Source of the DNA: Sphingomonas beigongshangi
Lineage (GTDB): Bacteria; Pseudomonadota; Alphaproteobacteria; Sphingomonadales; Sphingomonadaceae
Assembly: GCF_016820445.1 (NCBI RefSeq)
Contig: NZ_JADHDT010000005.1
Coordinates: forward strand, 124,001-188,000
Length of the DNA: 64,000 bases
Direction of reading: 5' to 3'
The notes beneath the pieces are model-generated. The model saw only the letters and a program-made list of their open reading frames with translations. It had not been told where the DNA came from and ran no database searches. Position 1 is the first letter of the stretch. Every line of letters starts with the position of its first letter. Below, one piece after another: positions 60,223 to 64,000 of this stretch. Both the position numbers and the translations under genes were made by a program.

Positions 60223-60539
60223 GCCGCGCGCGGCACGATCCGGTCGAGCGCGTCGCCTTCGGCGCGTTCGACCTCCTCGATATCATAGCTATTCTGCAGA
60301 CGCAGAAAGAAGCCGTTCGACATGCCAAAATAGCGTGTGAGCCTGGCGTCGACGGCAGCGTCAATGTGTCGCTTGCTCGCTACGATCGCTTCAAGCGTTG
60401 TCAGGTCGATCCCAGCGCCACGCGCCACTTCGTCCAACGGAATCTTCGAACCGATCAGAAAATCTTCGCGCAGGATGTCGCCTGGATGGACGTTGTCCAA
60501 CCGGTCCTCATCCGCGATGGTAATCCTCGATCCGGACAT
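60219..60539 (-). CDS. higA: HigA-family antitoxin
   Basis: A 106-residue XRE-type antitoxin: NVHPGDILREDFLIGSKI, then LDEVARGAGIDLTTLEAI and RLTRYFGMSNGFFLRLQNSYD, the HigA hallmark. It neutralises HigB and represses the operon in other bacteria. Start ATG 60539 overlaps the end of the broken higB frame, as in intact higBA loci. It shares four bases with the convergent PRC-barrel gene end. Confidence 0.9.
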   Translation of the reverse strand: MSGSRITIADEDRLDNVHPGDILREDFLIGSKIPLDEVARGAGIDLTTLEAIVASKRHIDAAVDARLTRYFGMSNGFFLRLQNSYDIEEVERAEGDALDRIVPRAA

Positions 60540-60794
60540 CGTCCGCGCCTCCATCGGACCAGCAGAAGGTGAGCCGCCACTGGTCGTTGATGCGTACACT
60601 ATATCGTGGAGGCGCGTAGCCTTTCACTGCTCCAGCCTGTTACCCGGCGGCTGCCGCATATCGTCCAGCCGTTCCGCCGCTTCAAGCTGACGGAGCTTGC
60701 GACGTGCCGTATCATGAATATCCGGCGGGAATTGGCGTACCCGCTTGCCGCGAAAGAGCGCATGGGTTTCACGCGTGGCGAAGCTGCGGATCAT
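60508..60794 (-). pseudogene. higB: HigB toxin with a -1 frameshift
   Basis: From ATG 60794 the frame reads [19 protein letters not shown], then [19 protein letters not shown] and PPGNRLEQ, and stops at 60624 after 56 residues. The rest of HigB continues in another frame from about 60627: [37 protein letters not shown], stop at 60508. Together they give a normal HigB (about 95 residues). One base is missing near 60625-60630 (CAGTGAAAGG). Either the toxin is dead, a frameshift restores it, or this is a sequencing error. Confidence 0.85.
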
Positions 60795-60857
60795 GTTGGC
60801 TACCTTTCGCCAGCACCCTAACCACGCTGGTACCCCGGAAAGGATCGTTTCGATAGC

Positions 60858-63059
60858 CTATCGCGACCGGCTGCCCCCCATGCGCATCTTCTGCTGCTTG
60901 CCGAAGCGCGTCTTGCGCGTGCCGGGCTTGCCTTCGTTGCTGCGGCCCATGATCGGCGCCTTCTGCTGTTCGACGGGCAGGCCGAGCTCCTCCTGCTCGA
61001 GGCTGCGGATCTCGTCGCGCAGGCGGCCGGCCTCCTCGAACTCGAGGTCGGCGGCGGCCTTGCGCATCTTCTTTTCCAGCTCCTCGATATAGGCGCGCAG
61101 ATTGTGGCCGACCATGTGCGGGCGCTGGCCGTCCTCGTCGATCGGCACGGTCACCTGATCCTGGCTGGCGACATGGGCGATGATGTCGCCGATGTTCTTG
61201 CGCACCGTCGCGGGCGTGATGCCGTGTTCGAGATTGTACGCCTGCTGCTTTTCCCGCCGGCGCGCGGTCTCGTTCATCGCGCGCTCCATGCTGCCGGTGA
61301 TGCGGTCGGCATAGAGGATCACGCGGCCGTCGACGTTGCGCGCGGCGCGGCCGATCGTCTGGATCAGCGACGTCTCGGAGCGCAGGAAGCCTTCCTTGTC
61401 GGCGTCGAGGATCGCGACCAGCCCGCATTCGGGAATGTCGAGCCCCTCGCGCAGCAGGTTGATGCCGATGAGCACGTCATAGACCCCGAGCCGCAGATCG
61501 CGGATCAGCTCGATACGCTCCAGCGTCTCCACGTCGGAATGCATGTAGCGGACCTTGATCCCCGCCTCGTGCATATATTCGGTCAGGTCCTCGCTCATCC
61601 GCTTGGTCAGCGTGGTGACGAGGCTGCGATAGCCCTTCGCCGTCGTCGCCTTGCACTCCTGGATCAGGTCCTGCACCTGTTCCTCGACCGGCTTGATCTC
61701 GACGGGCGGGTCGATCAGGCCGGTGGGGCGGATGACCTGTTCGGCGAAGACGCCGCCGGTCTGCTCCATTTCCCAGCCGCCCGGCGTCGCCGAGACGCTG
61801 ACCGTCTGCGGGCGCATCGCGTCCCATTCGTTGAAGCGCAGCGGCCGGTTGTCGATGCACGACGGCAGGCGGAAGCCATATTCGGCGAGCGTGATCTTGC
61901 GACGATGGTCGCCGCGCGCCATCGCGCCGATCTGCGGCACCGTCTGGTGGCTCTCGTCGACGAACAGGACGGCGTTTTCGGGAAGGTATTCGAACAGCGT
62001 CGGCGGCGGCTCGCCGGGCAGGCGGCCGGTGAGGAAGCGGCTGTAATTTTCGATGCCGTTGCAGCTGCCGGTGGCGGCGATCATCTCGAGGTCGAAATTG
62101 GTGCGCTGCTCCAGCCGCTGCGCCTCGAGCAACTTCCCTTCCGCGACCAGCTCCTTGAGCCGTTCTGACAGCTCGTGCTTGATCGCCTCGGTCGCCTGTT
62201 TCAGCGTCGGGCCGGGCGTGACATAGTGGCTGTTGGCGTAGATGCGCACGCTGTTGAGGCTGGCGACCTTCTTGCCGGTCAGCGGATCGAACTCGACGAT
62301 CTCCTCGATGTCGTCGCCGAAGAAGCTGATCCGCCAGGCGGTGTCCTCGTAATGCGACGGGAAGACCTCAAGCGTGTCGCCCTTCACGCGGAAATTGCCG
62401 CGCGCGAAGGCGGCGTCGTTGCGCTTGTACTGGAGCGCGACGAGCTTGCGCACGATCTCGCGCTGGTCGGCGGTCTGGCCCTTCTTCAGGTCGAAGATCA
62501 TCGCCGAATAGGTCTCGACCGAGCCGATGCCGTAGAGGCAAGACACCGAGGCGACGATGATGACGTCGTCGCGTTCGAGCAGCGACCGGGTCGCCGAATG
62601 GCGCATCCGGTCGATCGACTCGTTCACCGAGCTTTCCTTCTCGATATAGGTGTCGGACCGCGGGACGTACGCCTCGGGCTGGTAGTAATCGTAATAGCTG
62701 ACGAAATATTCGACCGCGTTGTTGGGGAAGAAGCTCTTGAACTCGCCATAGAGCTGCGCGGCGAGGATCTTGTTGGGGGCGAGGATCAGCGCGGGGCGCT
62801 GCAGCTCCTCGATGACCTTGGCCATGGTGAAGGTCTTGCCCGAGCCGGTGACGCCGAGCAGCACCTGATCCTTCTCGCCCGCACGCGCGGCCGCGGTCAG
62901 CTCGGCGATCGCGGTCGGCTGGTCGCCCGACGGCTGATAGTCGCTGACCAAATCGAAACGCTTGCCGCCCTCCACCTTGTCGGGCCGCGCGGGGCGATGG
63001 GGGACGAAGCTCTCGCCCGTTTCCGGCTCGGCGAGACTGGTGCGGATCTGGATGGCCAT
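60858..63059 (-). CDS. uvrB: Excinuclease ABC subunit B
   Basis: A 733-residue UvrB, the damage-verifying helicase of nucleotide excision repair. Walker A is [13 protein letters not shown], the beta-hairpin is [17 protein letters not shown], Walker B is LFVDESHQT, and helicase motif VI is QTIGRAARN. The UVR domain near the C terminus ([20 protein letters not shown]) contacts UvrC. A basic tail follows. Start ATG 63059. Confidence 0.97.
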   Translation of the reverse strand: MAIQIRTSLAEPETGESFVPHRPARPDKVEGGKRFDLVSDYQPSGDQPTAIAELTAAARAGEKDQVLLGVTGSGKTFTMAKVIEELQRPALILAPNKILAAQLYGEFKSFFPNNAVEYFVSYYDYYQPEAYVPRSDTYIEKESSVNESIDRMRHSATRSLLERDDVIIVASVSCLYGIGSVETYSAMIFDLKKGQTADQREIVRKLVALQYKRNDAAFARGNFRVKGDTLEVFPSHYEDTAWRISFFGDDIEEIVEFDPLTGKKVASLNSVRIYANSHYVTPGPTLKQATEAIKHELSERLKELVAEGKLLEAQRLEQRTNFDLEMIAATGSCNGIENYSRFLTGRLPGEPPPTLFEYLPENAVLFVDESHQTVPQIGAMARGDHRRKITLAEYGFRLPSCIDNRPLRFNEWDAMRPQTVSVSATPGGWEMEQTGGVFAEQVIRPTGLIDPPVEIKPVEEQVQDLIQECKATTAKGYRSLVTTLTKRMSEDLTEYMHEAGIKVRYMHSDVETLERIELIRDLRLGVYDVLIGINLLREGLDIPECGLVAILDADKEGFLRSETSLIQTIGRAARNVDGRVILYADRITGSMERAMNETARRREKQQAYNLEHGITPATVRKNIGDIIAHVASQDQVTVPIDEDGQRPHMVGHNLRAYIEELEKKMRKAAADLEFEEAGRLRDEIRSLEQEELGLPVEQQKAPIMGRSNEGKPGTRKTRFGKQQKMRMGGSRSR

Positions 63060-63125
63060 AGGATCGGGGATATGGGGGCGGGGGCGGTCGGTGGCAACGG
63101 ATCGGGAACATGCGCACGCTTCGTT

Positions 63126-63210
63126 CCCAGGCGAAGGCCGGGGCCCAGCCGGGAAGGCTTCCGAGCGTGATCGCTGAGCGTCACCCAACTGGGCCTGGCC
63201 TTCGCCGGGG
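63126..63210. repeat. Facing intergenic repeats between uvrB and fpr
   Basis: CCCAGGCGAAGGCCGGGGCC (63126-63145) and, 40 bases on, its near-complement GGGCCTGGCCTTCGCCGGGG (63191-63210). They share the GGCGAAGGCC core with the element near 32400. They lie in the divergent promoter region; the rest of 63060-63333 shows no gene. Confidence 0.65.
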
Positions 63211-63333
63211 AGCCAAGAAGAGGGAGGGGCGCAGGCCGAGTGGGGGAGCGCCCAAGTTTCGCTTTGGTTGACCCGCCGCGCCGCGCTTCATAATGCGACC
63301 GCGTTCCACGAACCATCCAAAGCCCTGTCCGCA

Positions 63334-64000
63334 ATGACCGATACCCGTGCCCCCGTGCTGATCCCCGAGACCAAGGCGTTCCTCAACGTCAAGGTGCTGT
63401 GGGTGCGCCATTGGAACGACCGCCTGTTCTCCTTCGCGGTCGAACGGCCTGCGTCGTTCCGCTTCCGCTCGGGCGAATTCGTGATGATCGGCCTGCCGGG
63501 CGACGGACCGGACGCCAAGCCGATCATGCGCGCCTATTCGGTCGCCAGCCCGAATTATGCCGAGGAGCTGGAGTTCCTGTCGATCAAGGTCGAGGACGGG
63601 CCGCTGACGTCGAAGCTGCAGCTGATCCAGCCGGGCGACGAGGTGTATATGGGCAAGAAGCCGACCGGCACCTTGGTCACCGACGCGCTGGTCGGCGGCA
63701 AGCGGCTGTTCTTCTTCTCGACCGGTACCGGCCTCGCGCCCTTCCTCAGCCTGGCGCGCGACCCGGACGTCTATGGCATGTTCGACCAGGTGATCCTGGT
63801 CCATTCGGTGCGGCAGGTCAGTGACCTCGCCTATCACGATGAACTGCAGGCGCGGCTGGCGGACGATCCGCTCGTGTCCGAAGAGGCGGCGCAGCAGTTC
63901 CATTATATCCCGACGGTGACGCGCGAGCCGTTCCGCACGACGGGGCGCATCGGCGACCTGATCGAAAGCGCGGCGCTGTTCGGCGATCCGGTGCAGGGGC
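63334..64000 (+). CDS. fpr: Ferredoxin-NADP reductase (N-terminal 222 residues; runs off the right edge)
   Basis: From ATG 63334 the frame is open to the window edge. It reads as a plant-type FNR of the bacterial Fpr subclass: FAVERPASFRFRSGEFVMIG and RAYSVASPNYAEELEFLSIK for FAD binding, KPTGTLVTDAL, and FFFSTGTGLAPFLSLARDP for NADP binding. It reduces ferredoxin or flavodoxin in oxidative-stress defence and biosynthesis. It could also serve as an electron donor to the P450 via a ferredoxin, but that is only a possibility. Divergent from uvrB. Confidence 0.94.
   Translation, partial: MTDTRAPVLIPETKAFLNVKVLWVRHWNDRLFSFAVERPASFRFRSGEFVMIGLPGDGPDAKPIMRAYSVASPNYAEELEFLSIKVEDGPLTSKLQLIQPGDEVYMGKKPTGTLVTDALVGGKRLFFFSTGTGLAPFLSLARDPDVYGMFDQVILVHSVRQVSDLAYHDELQARLADDPLVSEEAAQQFHYIPTVTREPFRTTGRIGDLIESAALFGDPVQG

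Noticed and set aside
1..64000. tRNA genes and CRISPR arrays
   Set aside because: Intergenic regions were read for T-loop (GTTCRANNC) and cloverleaf patterns and for regularly spaced repeats; none was convincing. Short tRNAs could still be missed without a covariance scan.

Overview
The window is high-GC, densely packed DNA that reads like a chromosomal segment of a sphingomonad (Alphaproteobacteria, Sphingomonas-like). Supporting signs are an alpha-type SspB adaptor, an ATP12-type F1-ATPase chaperone, HflK-HflC followed by a Do-like protease, a PilZ-tailed GGDEF/EAL protein, many GTGA or ATGA stop/start overlaps, and the short palindromic intergenic repeats usual in this group. I found no tRNA, rRNA, CRISPR array, transposase or prophage module. 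The assignment is inferred from gene content, not from a marker phylogeny.

Layout. 1-10758: CoA-binding protein, Mrp, the membrane-protease regulators hflK-hflC, a periplasmic Do-like protease, a HerA-like ATPase, an M20 hydrolase, a 2OG-Fe(II) oxygenase and an M23 endopeptidase. 11001-17265: erpA, xth, and a coupled trio of M13 peptidase, amino-acid permease and mtnP, then an acetyltransferase behind a small direct-repeat region. 17554-25315: cytochrome P450 with an ABC-2 exporter, queG with an alpha/beta hydrolase, two small envelope genes and a PfkB kinase. 25394-31702: a second amino-acid permease and a compact his operon (hisB-yciI-hisH-hisA-small membrane gene-hisF-two small genes-hisE-HIT). 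31779-40988: sspB, fumC, two tiny coupled genes, gmk, an MFS transporter, and a leftward chain of crcB, an RluA-type synthase, a HAD phosphatase, a small membrane gene and an ATP12 chaperone.

41053-51657 is the most accessory-looking part. It holds two related glycine-zipper proteins, an OsmC protein, an orphan DNA-binding-like protein with a near-consensus promoter, a strongly folded intergenic RNA candidate (44071-44255), exbD, toxin-antitoxin-like small genes, a low-GC patch with two short genes, and nrdB and nrdA separated by small membrane genes and a DUF559 gene between repeat blocks. 51658-64000 holds the c-di-GMP protein, a class I fumarase (so two unrelated fumarases lie in one window), a hemerythrin-like protein, an XRE regulator with a row of related membrane proteins, a leader-peptide/structured-RNA locus on the minus strand (58800-59032), a frameshifted higB with an intact higA, uvrB and the start of a ferredoxin-NADP reductase gene.

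The best candidates for undescribed biology are the two structured RNA loci (44071-44255; 58800-59032, whose mini-ORF has a Shine-Dalgarno covering essentially the whole 16S tail), the XRE plus paralogous membrane-protein operon (56611-58401), and the small uncharacterised genes inside the his operon. All functional statements rest on recognition of motifs by eye; no database search was run.
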